Positions 28,066-36,828 of a stretch of DNA of 55,084 bases are shown one piece after another. This stretch comes from Sneathiella sp. (GTDB lineage Bacteria; Pseudomonadota; Alphaproteobacteria; Sneathiellales; Sneathiellaceae): contig JAEPMY010000008.1 in NCBI GenBank assembly GCA_017643685.1, forward strand, positions 1 through 55,084, given 5' to 3'. Below the pieces are notes generated by a model. That model was not told the origin of the DNA. It made no database searches and was given only the letters and a program-made list of their open reading frames with translations. Each line of letters starts with the position of its first letter. Within the stretch, counting starts at the first letter, position 1. Made by a program: the position numbers and the translations under genes.

Positions 28066-28536
28066 ATGTTTGCCAAGCATGAACATGCCCATTGTATCGA
28101 GGATGCCGTCAAATCTGCAGAGCGGATATGCGAAGAGCGGAATTTGCGCTTTACGGACCTTCGCCGTCGGGTGTTAGAGCTTGTTTGGCAAAATCATGGT
28201 GCGGCCAAGGCGTATGATCTGTTGGACCAACTTGGTGATGAATATAGTGCCAAGCCCCCCACCGTCTATCGGGCGCTTGATTTCCTGCAGGAAAATGGCC
28301 TAGTCCATAAGATCAACAGCTTGAACGCCTATGTTGGGTGTCAGCATCCGCTTGAACATCGGGATTGTTTCTTTTTAATTTGTTCGGATTGTCAGGAAGT
28401 AGCCGAATGTTGTGCGGGGGATGTCGCCTCCTCCATTCGGGAACTTGTAGCGGCCCATCATTTTGCCCCTCGTCGGACCACGGTCGAAATTGAAGGCCAG
28501 TGTCAGCAGTGTCAGCAGTGTCAGGGGTTGGATTAA
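28066..28536 (+). CDS. zur: Zinc uptake regulator Zur (Fur family)
   Basis: About 156 residues. The N-terminal winged helix includes RFTDLRRRVLELVWQNH and AKPPTVYRALDFLQENGLVHKI; the dimer domain has the HP..HRDCFFLICSDCQEVAEC pattern with the structural-zinc CxxC. The last residues read GQCQQCQQCQG, a Cys-rich tail built from three copies of a 9-base unit. The start at 28066 is chosen because GGAG (28056-28059) precedes it by 6 bases; a start at 28054 lies too close to the promoter. znuC begins 4 bases after the stop, which supports zinc rather than iron as the signal. Confidence 0.88.
   Translation: MFAKHEHAHCIEDAVKSAERICEERNLRFTDLRRRVLELVWQNHGAAKAYDLLDQLGDEYSAKPPTVYRALDFLQENGLVHKINSLNAYVGCQHPLEHRDCFFLICSDCQEVAECCAGDVASSIRELVAAHHFAPRRTTVEIEGQCQQCQQCQGLD
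28498..28524 (+). repeat. Three tandem 9-bp units inside the 3' end of zur
   Basis: The unit CAGTGTCAG is repeated three times exactly, encoding Gln-Cys-Gln each time. It lengthens the C-terminal Cys cluster of Zur. In-frame copy-number change here would alter the number of potential zinc-binding cysteines without disturbing the reading frame. Confidence 0.8.
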
Positions 28537-28540
28537 TAGT

Positions 28541-29329
28541 ATGAGTGAACCTTATCTGTCGGCGCAAAATGTCACGGTTACCCGTGATGGTCGGCATATC
28601 CTTCAAGACGTCTCCGTTAATGTGATGGAGCGGGACTTCATAACAATTATTGGTCCCAATGGCGCTGGTAAATCCATGCTGCTTAAGTGTCTTATGGGAT
28701 TTTATACACCTGATCAGGGATCTGTGCAGATGCGCAAAAACTTGCGGATCGGATATGTCCCACAGCGCTTAGTCGCAGATGATACACTGCCGATTTCAGT
28801 GCGGCGCTTTTTAACCCTTCGAAAGAAGGTTAGTCAGACTGAATTTGACCGTGTTGTTGTTGAAACCAGTATTGGTAGCTCTCTTGATCAGCCGCTGTCC
28901 GTTCTCTCCGGCGGAGAGTTCCAGCGTGTACTTTTAGCGCGCGCCTTGTTGGCGGAGCCTGAGCTTTTAGTGCTGGATGAGCCGGCACAGAATTTGGATG
29001 TCACAGGTCAGCTCGCCTTTTATAAACTTCTGGATAAAGTCTACCGGGAGCGGAACTTAAGCGTTCTTATGGTGTCCCATGATCTGCATCTGGTTATGGC
29101 ATCTACACGGAATGTTTTATGTTTGGCGGGCGAAGTCTGTTGTTACGGTGCACCGCAATCGGTTGCGCGAAACCCTGCTTTTATAACTCTCTTCGGCGAA
29201 GATATGGCAAGCATGATGGCAAGTTATGATCATCATGCCCATGGTCAACACCCACATGCCCATACCTCCTGCGAGCATGATCATGACCACGATCCAACGA
29301 GCGGGGAGGGAGTAGCTCATGTTGGATGA
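28541..29329 (+). CDS. znuC: Zinc ABC transporter ATP-binding protein ZnuC
   Basis: About 262 residues. Walker A GPNGAGKSM, signature LSGGEFQRVLLARALL and Walker B LLVLDEPAQNLD are intact, followed by the H-loop VSHDLHLV. It powers zinc import with ZnuB. The C-terminus is His-rich (HHAHGQHPHAH and CEHDHDHD), typical of zinc systems and possibly a metal sensor. It starts with ATG at 28541 directly after zur, and its end overlaps znuB by 11 bases. Confidence 0.93.
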   Translation: MSEPYLSAQNVTVTRDGRHILQDVSVNVMERDFITIIGPNGAGKSMLLKCLMGFYTPDQGSVQMRKNLRIGYVPQRLVADDTLPISVRRFLTLRKKVSQTEFDRVVVETSIGSSLDQPLSVLSGGEFQRVLLARALLAEPELLVLDEPAQNLDVTGQLAFYKLLDKVYRERNLSVLMVSHDLHLVMASTRNVLCLAGEVCCYGAPQSVARNPAFITLFGEDMASMMASYDHHAHGQHPHAHTSCEHDHDHDPTSGEGVAHVG

Positions 29330-30128
29330 TTTTTTGGTTATGGCGTTGATCGCGGGTGCGGGCATCGCTCTCATCGCGGCCCCACTTGGTTGTTTCGTGG
29401 TTTGGCGCCGGATGGCGTATTTCGGCGACTCATTGGCGCACAGTGCGCTGCTTGGGATCGCGCTCGGTCTTTTGACCGGAATGAACGGAAATCTCGGGAC
29501 GGTGATCGTTTGCGCTATTTTCGCGATTATTCTTTTGACGCTACAGGAGATGCGCATTCTGGCAACGGACACGCTATTGGGCATTCTGGCGCATGCGGCT
29601 TTGTCTATCGGGATGGTGGTTCTCAGCTTCGTTAGTAATCAGCCATTTGATCTGCACGCCTATCTGTTTGGAGATATCCTGACCGTTACGCAGGAAGATG
29701 TTCTCTGGATTTACGGGGGCGGCGCGCTGGTGTTGCTTTTGCTTCTCGCAAACTGGGCTTCCCTGGTTCTAATGACGTTGCACGAAGATCTTGCGCAGGC
29801 GGAGGGCGTGAAAACCTTCTGGATAAATCTGCTCTTGGTGTTGATCATGACAGTCGTGGTCGCTGTCTCCATTCGGATTGTGGGTATTCTGTTGATCACG
29901 TCACTTCTGGTGATCCCGGCGGCAACCTCTCGTCAATGGGTGCGCAGCCCGGAAAATATGGCGGTGTTGGCTGCGGTTTTCGGGTTGCTGGCGGTTTTCG
30001 GCGGGATCATGGCGTCTTACCACTGGGACACACCTGCAGGTCCTTCAATCGTGACCACCGCAACGGCTCTTTTTGTTATTTTGTTCCCATTGGCGTCCAT
30101 TGCCCGCAAAAAACGGCAGTTTGCCTGA
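29319..30128 (+). CDS. znuB: Zinc ABC transporter permease ZnuB
   Basis: 269 residues with about eight hydrophobic segments, of the ABC-3 manganese/zinc permease family. GCFVVWRRMAYFGDSLAHSALLG near the N-terminus and GILLITSLLVIPAATSRQ near the end are family marks. It forms the inner-membrane channel for zinc with ZnuC. The periplasmic binding protein ZnuA is not in this window. Confidence 0.93.
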   Translation: MLDDFLVMALIAGAGIALIAAPLGCFVVWRRMAYFGDSLAHSALLGIALGLLTGMNGNLGTVIVCAIFAIILLTLQEMRILATDTLLGILAHAALSIGMVVLSFVSNQPFDLHAYLFGDILTVTQEDVLWIYGGGALVLLLLLANWASLVLMTLHEDLAQAEGVKTFWINLLLVLIMTVVVAVSIRIVGILLITSLLVIPAATSRQWVRSPENMAVLAAVFGLLAVFGGIMASYHWDTPAGPSIVTTATALFVILFPLASIARKKRQFA

Positions 30129-30147
30129 ACCCCGTTTACTTCTAACT

Positions 30148-30190
30148 TCCCCTTGGCTACTCTTTTGAAAAAGAAATAAAACCAAGGGGA
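30148..30190 (+). promoter_or_regulatory. Inverted repeat that could hide the ribosome binding site of the NTF2-like gene
   Basis: TCCCCTTGG (30148-30156) pairs perfectly with CCAAGGGGA (30182-30190) around 25 bases. The second arm contains AAGGGGA, the ribosome binding site of the gene starting at 30196. Folding would block translation initiation. The effect is inferred. Confidence 0.45.
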
Positions 30191-30195
30191 CCTAG

Positions 30196-30597
30196 ATGAT
30201 CGAACAAACACTCAAAAAGTGGCATAAAATGCTTGAAAGCGGGGACAACTCTCTGTTGTCAGAAATTCTGGCAGATGATGTGGTTTTCCACTCTCCCGTT
30301 GTACATACGCCGCAAGCGGGTAAACCCATTACGACGCTTTATTTGAGTGCGGCCTCGGATGTCCTCGGTGGTGAGAAATTTCACTATCTTCGTGAAGTTG
30401 TAGATGGCAATCATGCCGTATTGGAATTTCAGACAGAAATTGACGGGATCGCTATTAACGGTGTCGATATGATCAGTTTTGACGAGAATGGCTTGATCAA
30501 TGACTTCAAGGTTATGGTCCGCCCGCTTAAAGCGATTAATCTGGTCCATCAGAAAATGGGCGAGATGCTTCAGAAAATGGCGCCAAAAGCGTCCTAG
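30196..30597 (+). CDS. NTF2/SnoaL-like fold protein
   Basis: 133 residues. The pattern WHKMLESGDNSLLSEILADDVVFHSPVVHTPQAG followed by paired strands (HYLREVVDGNHAVLEFQTEIDG) is the cone-shaped NTF2-like fold found in steroid isomerases, SnoaL cyclases and many orphan proteins. Substrate unknown. It lies between znuB and a DASS-type permease on the same strand; the 67-base gap before it holds the inverted repeat noted above. Confidence 0.8.
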   Translation: MIEQTLKKWHKMLESGDNSLLSEILADDVVFHSPVVHTPQAGKPITTLYLSAASDVLGGEKFHYLREVVDGNHAVLEFQTEIDGIAINGVDMISFDENGLINDFKVMVRPLKAINLVHQKMGEMLQKMAPKAS

Positions 30598-30617
30598 TCA
30601 GCTCAGTTGGAGACATT

Positions 30618-32399
30618 ATGCAACTGCCATCGGATCAGATCATTCTCTTCGCCTTGTTTGGCGGAGTGTTTTTGTTTTTGCTGTGGGGGAAATGGCGTTA
30701 CGACCTTGTGGCGTTCATTGCTCTGCTCATTGCGTTGGTTCTTGGCGTTGTGCCGACCGAAGCAGCCTTTTCCGGTTTTGGTCATCCCGCAACGATTATT
30801 GTGGGACTTGTTCTGATTGTCTCTCGCGGACTGATGAATTCAGGCGCCATTGATATCCTGACACGGAAATTGATGGCACTGGATCTGAAGCTGGGGCGTC
30901 ACATCGCGGCGATGGGGGCACTTGGCGCGGTTTTATCTGCATTTATGAATAATGTAGCGGCGCTTGCCTTGTTGATGCCTGTGGATATGCAAGCCGCGCG
31001 AAAAGCGGGCCGCAAAGCCAGAACGACCCTGATGCCTTTGGCGTTCGCAACCATCTTGGGGGGAATGATCACTCTGATCGGAACGCCGCCAAATATCATT
31101 ATTGCTTCTTATCGGGAGCAGGCACTTGGCACCCCATATGCCATGTTTGATTTTGCGCCTGTTGGGTTGATTTGTGCTTTTGTCGGAATTCTGTTTGTCA
31201 CCTTTTTGGGCTGGCGATTAATTCCCCGTGTTGATGGGGATAAAGACGCGGAAGAGGATCTCAAGGACCTAGAGGAATATGTGTCCGAACTGGTCGTGCC
31301 TGAGAACTGCCCTGTTGTAGACAAACGTATTCGGGACCTGGATAAGCAGGCGGAGGATGCCGATGTTTCCATCGTGGGGCTTGTCCGTCAGAAAACCCGG
31401 TTTTCCGGTTACGCTCGTCACCGGAAAATTCAAGCGGGCGATGTGCTGGTGATCGAAGGCGGGCCTCAGTCTCTGGATCAATTCCGTGGTGCGCTGAAGC
31501 TCGAATTTGTTGGGGAACAACGTCACGAAAAAGTTGCATCTGGCGGTATGTCTCTGCTGGAAGTTGTAGTCCCGCAAAACTCTCGTATTGAAGGGCGTTC
31601 AGCCCTCTCATTGCAGCTATTGCGACGTCACGGAGTGACCCTTCTAGGGGTGTCGCGGCAGGGCATTCGTTTTCGAGAACGAGTGCGTCGCTTGGATATT
31701 GAAGCGGGTGACATCCTGCTTCTCCTCGGTCCTACCGAGCAGGTAGAAGAGGTTGCCAACTGGCTCGGTGTTCTGCCCTTGGCGGAGCGAGGCCTGAATG
31801 TGACCCAATATAAGCGGGCTGGTCTTGCTGCGGGTATTTTCGCCGCGGCAATTGGTGTTGCCAGCTTTGGAGGGCTTTATCTGGCGGTGGCTCTTGCGAT
31901 TGTGGTTGCTGCCTATGTCATTTTAGACATTGTCCCTTTGCAGGAGGTATATAGCCAAGTGGAATGGCCAGTCCTCGTGCTGTTGGGCTCTATGATCCCT
32001 CTCGGGACCGCGTTAGAGCAGGCTGGCGGCACCGCCCTGATTGCGCGGGAAATCATTGAATATACATCGGGCTTCCACCCAGCGGTGATCCTTACCGTTT
32101 TGATGGTGGTTATTATGACCTTGTCTGATGTCCTTAATAATACTGCGACGGCCGTTGTCGGCGCGCCTATTGCTGTTGATATGGCAAATCGTCTGCAGGT
32201 GAGCCCTGATCCGTTTTTAATGGCGGTGGCGGTTGCGGCATCCTGCGCCTTTTTGACCCCGATCGGACATAAGAATAACACCCTTATTATGGGGCCTGGC
32301 GGGTATAAATTTGGGGACTATTGGCGTATGGGATTACCGCTAGAGGTGATGATTGTTGCGGTCTCTATTCCGGCAATTCTCCTCTTCTGGCCATTGTAA
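30618..32399 (+). CDS. SLC13/DASS-type permease with two TrkA-C (RCK-C) domains
   Basis: 593 residues. Membrane segments (about 5-190 and 400-593) flank a soluble centre with two TrkA-C domains (about 215-300 and 310-395; DVLVIEGG and DILLLLGP mark their ends). The transport motifs SAFMNNVAALALLMP and LIGTPPN in the first half, and DVLNNTATAVVGAP plus TPIGHKNNTLIMGPGGY in the second, are those of DASS/arsenite-type anion transporters. Members of this architecture carry sulfate or dicarboxylates with sodium; the substrate here is open. Convergent with putR, whose stop lies immediately beyond. Confidence 0.88.
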   Translation: MQLPSDQIILFALFGGVFLFLLWGKWRYDLVAFIALLIALVLGVVPTEAAFSGFGHPATIIVGLVLIVSRGLMNSGAIDILTRKLMALDLKLGRHIAAMGALGAVLSAFMNNVAALALLMPVDMQAARKAGRKARTTLMPLAFATILGGMITLIGTPPNIIIASYREQALGTPYAMFDFAPVGLICAFVGILFVTFLGWRLIPRVDGDKDAEEDLKDLEEYVSELVVPENCPVVDKRIRDLDKQAEDADVSIVGLVRQKTRFSGYARHRKIQAGDVLVIEGGPQSLDQFRGALKLEFVGEQRHEKVASGGMSLLEVVVPQNSRIEGRSALSLQLLRRHGVTLLGVSRQGIRFRERVRRLDIEAGDILLLLGPTEQVEEVANWLGVLPLAERGLNVTQYKRAGLAAGIFAAAIGVASFGGLYLAVALAIVVAAYVILDIVPLQEVYSQVEWPVLVLLGSMIPLGTALEQAGGTALIAREIIEYTSGFHPAVILTVLMVVIMTLSDVLNNTATAVVGAPIAVDMANRLQVSPDPFLMAVAVAASCAFLTPIGHKNNTLIMGPGGYKFGDYWRMGLPLEVMIVAVSIPAILLFWPL

Positions 32400-32861
32400 T
32401 CAGGCGCCGGCAACCTCAAAGGTGGTTTTGTCGGTCACTGATTCCATAACGATGAAGGTGCTGGTGTGCTGCACTTTGGGCAAGCGCGCCAGCGTCGCCC
32501 CAAGGAAATGCCGGTATTCGGTAACGTCCTTTGTTCTCACCTTCAGAAGGTAGTCGAAATTACCTGCGATCATGTGGCAGGATTGAATTTCGGGAATTTT
32601 GCTAACGGCCAGGTTAAATTCCTGTAATGCGGCCGCTGTTGTGTCATTTAGACTGACCTGCACGAAGGCAATATGCCCCACACCTAATTTATTGGGGTCC
32701 AGTCGCGCCCCATATCCGGTGATCAGCTTTTGTTTCTCTAGCCGGCGAACCCGCTCAATACAGGGGGTTTTGGTGAGCCCCACACGGTTTGCAAGCTCGG
32801 TCATGGTGATGCGTCCATCGGCTTGCAATTCTCGAATGATCTTGCGATCTATTTTATCCAT
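32400..32861 (-). CDS. putR: Lrp/AsnC family regulator, probable PutR
   Basis: About 153 residues. Helix-turn-helix MDKIDRKIIRELQADGRITMTELANRVGLTKTP (split here from residue 1 to 33) followed by the RAM ligand-binding domain. It is divergent from putA with 149 bases between starts. That is the arrangement of PutR in Agrobacterium and Rhodobacter, where the protein activates putA when proline is present. The start at 32861 matches the normal Lrp N-terminus; a longer reading to 32996 would add unrelated sequence. Confidence 0.85.
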   Translation of the reverse strand: MDKIDRKIIRELQADGRITMTELANRVGLTKTPCIERVRRLEKQKLITGYGARLDPNKLGVGHIAFVQVSLNDTTAAALQEFNLAVSKIPEIQSCHMIAGNFDYLLKVRTKDVTEYRHFLGATLARLPKVQHTSTFIVMESVTDKTTFEVAGA

Positions 32862-33010
32862 GTGACTGCCTATGTGCAAATTTTCAGGAAATATGGCTAT
32901 AAAACTAGAAAAATACAGATCAGAATTAAAAATCACCCCTGTAGAAAAGTCAATCTTCCAGAAAAATCGCACTACATTAATTTCATAACCATCCATTGAG
33001 AGGATTTGAG

Positions 33011-36000
33011 ATGACTGCGATGCCCCGAACCCGTCTATCCGATATTCGTCAGCGTATTTCTGATGCCTATCTGGCAGATGAAAAGGCTCTGACCCGTCAG
33101 TTGATGGATCAGATGGATTTAACGGATGGGGCGCGTCAGAAAATCACGGAAGAGGCTGCGGATTTTGTGCGTAGCCTGCGCCGGGACGCCAATCCGGGAT
33201 TGATGGAAACTTTCCTTTCTGAATATGGCCTCAGCACGGAAGAAGGTATCGCCCTGATGTGTCTGGCGGAAGCCTTGCTGCGTGTCCCGGATGAAGACAC
33301 GATCGATGCACTTATTCAGGACAAGATCGCACCTGCAGACTGGAGCCGTCATCTCGGTCATTCAACATCGCCATTGGTGAATGTATCCACCTGGGCATTG
33401 ATGCTGACCGGTAAAGTGATTTCGCCAGAGCAGAGTAAAAATTGGGATGTTGTTGGAAATATCAAAGGGCTAGTCCGCCGCGCAGGGGAGCCGGTAATAC
33501 GTAAAGCGGTTGGACAGGCCATGCGGGTTCTGGGTCATCAGTTCGTTCTGGGAAGGGACATTGCTGAGGCCCGGACCCGCGCTGCAAATATGGAACAGAA
33601 AGGCTATACCTACTCCTATGATATGCTGGGGGAAGGGGCTCGTACCGCCAAAGATGCGAAGAAATATTTCCTGGCCTACAGCCGTGCTATTTCCTCCATT
33701 TCTGAGGGGGCGACTTCTGATGACGTGCGGGAAAATCCTGGTATTTCCATTAAACTGTCGGCTCTGCACCCTCGTTATGAATTCGCACATAAAGACCGTG
33801 TGATGGAGGAGCTGGTGCCACGTGTGATCAGCCTTGCAGTTCAGGCAAAAAATGCAGGGATGGGCTTTAACATCGATGCAGAAGAGGCGGATCGGCTTGA
33901 TCTGTCGTTGGATGTGATTGAGGCCGTCCTCGCCACCCGTGACCTGAAAGGGTGGGATGGTTTTGGTGTAGTGGTGCAGGCCTATGGGCGCCGGGCTGCT
34001 CATGTCCTTGATTGGTGCTATGCGCTTGCCACAGAATTAGATCGCAAAATCATGATCCGCCTTGTGAAAGGGGCGTATTGGGATACTGAAATTAAATTGG
34101 CGCAGGAACAGGGGTTGGACGACTATCCTGTCTTCACTCATAAAGCCGCAACCGATGTCAGTTACATGGCCTGTGCCCGTAAGCTTCTGTCCATGACAGA
34201 TCGTATTTATCCGCAGTTTGCGACACATAATGCCCATTCAGTGATTAGCATTATGCAAATGGCGCCAAACACCGATGTGTTTGAATTTCAGCGTCTACAT
34301 GGCATGGGAGAGGCGCTTCACGATTTGGCGCGGGCGAAATTTGGCTCCCGGTGCCGTATTTATGCCCCTGTTGGCATTCATGAAGATCTACTCGCCTATC
34401 TCGTGCGCCGTCTGCTTGAGAATGGGGCAAATAGCTCTTTTGTTAATCAGGTCTTTGATGATCAGGTGCCGGCGCTGCAGGTGGTTCGTGATCCAGTGGA
34501 AATCCTGGAAAACTCAAGTTACTTTAAAGGATCTGGGGGGCTTCCGCTCCCTGCTGATATCTATCCAAGCGGCCGCCCAAATTCAAAGGGTATAAATTTT
34601 GCCAACCCGCCGGTGTTGCAGCAGTTTAACGAAAAGACGCAAGAATGGAGTACGGCCTCTTGGGTCGCGGCTCCTATCGTTGATGGGAACTTACTGACCG
34701 GTGAGGGGCAGCCTGTATTAAACCCTGCTTTGCTGACTGATAAAGTTGGCACGGTTCGCGAAGCGAGCACCGATGAGGTGCAACATGCCTATGATGTTGC
34801 AAAAGTTGGATTAACGTCATGGATGGAGGCATCCCCATCCGCCCGGGCAGAGATTTTGCGGAAAATTGCAGATCTGTATGAAGAAAACAGCACGGAATTA
34901 ATGGCGATATTGGCCCGCGAGGCCGGTAAAACTCCGTGGGATGCGATTAACGAAGTTCGCGAAGCTGTTGATTTCTGCCGCTTCTACGCCGATGAGGCTG
35001 AGAGCGCAGGTGATAAAATGCTGCCGGCTCGTGGGATCTTTGTTTGTATTTCCCCGTGGAATTTCCCGCTGGCGATTTTCACGGGCCAAGTAGTTGCTGC
35101 GCTTGTGGCGGGCAATGCGGTTCTCGCGAAACCAGCTGGCCAAACACCGCTTATTGCGGCTGCGGCCGTCAAACTGATGTTGGCTGCGGGTATTCCCGGT
35201 AATGTATTGGCATTGCTTCCGGGTGGTGGCTCAACCGTTGGTCAGGCGCTAATTTCTAATCCTGATGTGGGCGGTATCTGCTTCACAGGCTCCACCGCGA
35301 CGGCACAGCACATCAATCGCACCTTGGCAGAGGTTGCAAATCCAACTGTCCCGGTTATTGCTGAAACCGGTGGTCTGAACGCCATGTTCGTTGACTCAAC
35401 CGCTCTACCAGAACAGGCGGTCGATGATATCGTGACATCGGCTTTTCAATCTGCAGGTCAGCGATGTTCCGCCCTTCGCATTCTGTATGTTCAGGAAGAC
35501 ATCGCGGATAATCTGATTAATATGCTGAAAGGTGCGGCGGACGAGCTTTCGATTGGGTTGCCAGCTTCCATCGCAACAGATGTAGGGCCAGTGATTGATC
35601 TGGCAGCGAAGGAGAAAATCGAAGGCTACGTTTCCATGCGAGAGAGTGAAGGTAAGCTTGATTACCGCCTCGAGGTTCCTGCGGATAAGACTGCTCAGGG
35701 GTATTTTGTCTCTCCTGTGATTATCCGGGTTTCTGGCATTGAGGAAATGGAAGAAGAAATCTTCGGCCCTGTCCTTCATGTGGCGACTTATAAATCTGGT
35801 GAGCTGGAAAAAGTTGTTCGGGATGTAAACGCTGCTGGGTTCGGTTTGACAATGGGACTGCATACTCGTGTGGATAATCGTGTACAGGAAGTGGCAGAGC
35901 TTGCCCGCGTTGGTAACCTTTACGTAAACCGAAACCAAATCGGCGCTGTTGTTCAGGCGCAACCGTTCGGCGGGGAGGGGTTATCAGGCACTGGACCCAA

Positions 36001-36718
36001 GGCAGGTGGTCCCCTTTATTTGAAGAAGTTTGGGGCGAAATCTGCTGGGGCTACCGCCCGTGAGGCAAGCTTGATTAAATTTGCACCTGAGGGCGCTGAT
36101 CTAAGTGAGCTATTCCCGCTTGCTGATAGTCTTGATGTTCATCATGTCAATTTGCACGACCGCCTCCACAAGGTACAGATTTTGAGCGAAAACCTCGATA
36201 GTGAGGTGAAAGCGGCCATTACAGATCGATTGGAAGGCTACACCCCAGAGGGGGTTGAAGGGCCCGGCCCAACTGGGGAGAGCAACCGTCTTGATTTCGG
36301 TGGTCGGGGTACCGTTTGGGTACATGGCGATAATTGGCAGGCTGATTGTGCGGTTCTGTTGGCAACGGGAAATCGCGTTGTTCTCTCTGGTTTGAAAGAC
36401 GAAGAAATTGCGGTTTTCAACAAAGCACTCCGTAAAGCTGGTATCGATGAAGGGGATGTCCGATTTAGTGCAGCGGATTTGATTTCCGCCGCGCACTTAA
36501 GCGCATCTGGCCTCTCTGCTTGTTGTCTGTCAGGACAGTCTTTGGATACCTTAAAAACCATTCGGCTAGAGCTTGCCAAACGATCTGGTGCGCTTATTCC
36601 GCTTCTGATGTCCGATCGGGCGTGGGGTGAGTATGTGACTGAGAAGTGTTTGAGTATTGATACAACGGCATCGGGTGGAAATGCGGCGCTATTGGCATCT
36701 GTTCCCTATGAAGATTAA
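33011..36718 (+). CDS. putA: Bifunctional proline dehydrogenase / glutamate-semialdehyde dehydrogenase PutA
   Basis: About 1235 residues. It oxidises proline to glutamate in two steps. The FAD-dependent proline dehydrogenase barrel (about 150-470) contains YDMLGEGART, IKLSALHPRYE and RLVKGAYWDTEI. The aldehyde dehydrogenase domain (about 510-990) has ISPWNFPLAIFTGQ and the catalytic Cys819 in GQRCSALR. About 230 further residues form the extra C-terminal domain of long (type B) PutA. There is no N-terminal ribbon-helix-helix, so this PutA does not repress itself; control is probably through the divergent Lrp-type gene. ATG 33011 follows GAGAGGA; a TTG at 32996 lacks a binding site. Confidence 0.97.
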   Translation: MTAMPRTRLSDIRQRISDAYLADEKALTRQLMDQMDLTDGARQKITEEAADFVRSLRRDANPGLMETFLSEYGLSTEEGIALMCLAEALLRVPDEDTIDALIQDKIAPADWSRHLGHSTSPLVNVSTWALMLTGKVISPEQSKNWDVVGNIKGLVRRAGEPVIRKAVGQAMRVLGHQFVLGRDIAEARTRAANMEQKGYTYSYDMLGEGARTAKDAKKYFLAYSRAISSISEGATSDDVRENPGISIKLSALHPRYEFAHKDRVMEELVPRVISLAVQAKNAGMGFNIDAEEADRLDLSLDVIEAVLATRDLKGWDGFGVVVQAYGRRAAHVLDWCYALATELDRKIMIRLVKGAYWDTEIKLAQEQGLDDYPVFTHKAATDVSYMACARKLLSMTDRIYPQFATHNAHSVISIMQMAPNTDVFEFQRLHGMGEALHDLARAKFGSRCRIYAPVGIHEDLLAYLVRRLLENGANSSFVNQVFDDQVPALQVVRDPVEILENSSYFKGSGGLPLPADIYPSGRPNSKGINFANPPVLQQFNEKTQEWSTASWVAAPIVDGNLLTGEGQPVLNPALLTDKVGTVREASTDEVQHAYDVAKVGLTSWMEASPSARAEILRKIADLYEENSTELMAILAREAGKTPWDAINEVREAVDFCRFYADEAESAGDKMLPARGIFVCISPWNFPLAIFTGQVVAALVAGNAVLAKPAGQTPLIAAAAVKLMLAAGIPGNVLALLPGGGSTVGQALISNPDVGGICFTGSTATAQHINRTLAEVANPTVPVIAETGGLNAMFVDSTALPEQAVDDIVTSAFQSAGQRCSALRILYVQEDIADNLINMLKGAADELSIGLPASIATDVGPVIDLAAKEKIEGYVSMRESEGKLDYRLEVPADKTAQGYFVSPVIIRVSGIEEMEEEIFGPVLHVATYKSGELEKVVRDVNAAGFGLTMGLHTRVDNRVQEVAELARVGNLYVNRNQIGAVVQAQPFGGEGLSGTGPKAGGPLYLKKFGAKSAGATAREASLIKFAPEGADLSELFPLADSLDVHHVNLHDRLHKVQILSENLDSEVKAAITDRLEGYTPEGVEGPGPTGESNRLDFGGRGTVWVHGDNWQADCAVLLATGNRVVLSGLKDEEIAVFNKALRKAGIDEGDVRFSAADLISAAHLSASGLSACCLSGQSLDTLKTIRLELAKRSGALIPLLMSDRAWGEYVTEKCLSIDTTASGGNAALLASVPYED

Positions 36719-36775
36719 GGCTATAATTACCTTGCTATAGCTAACACAATCTTTACGCTCTTAGGTGTAGTGTAG

Positions 36776-36814
36776 CTTTGCCCTGTGATGAAAATTAACC
36801 ATCACAGGGCAAAG
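36776..36814 (+). promoter_or_regulatory. Perfect 15-bp inverted repeat upstream of the hybrid kinase
   Basis: CTTTGCCCTGTGATG (36776-36790) and CATCACAGGGCAAAG (36800-36814) are exact complements around a 9-base A/T-rich loop. They lie after putA and 14 bases before the kinase ATG. No T-run follows, so it could be a putA 3' stabilising hairpin or weak terminator, a leader structure of the kinase, or an operator. Confidence 0.6.
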
Positions 36815-36828
36815 AGGCTCTGGAGCGA

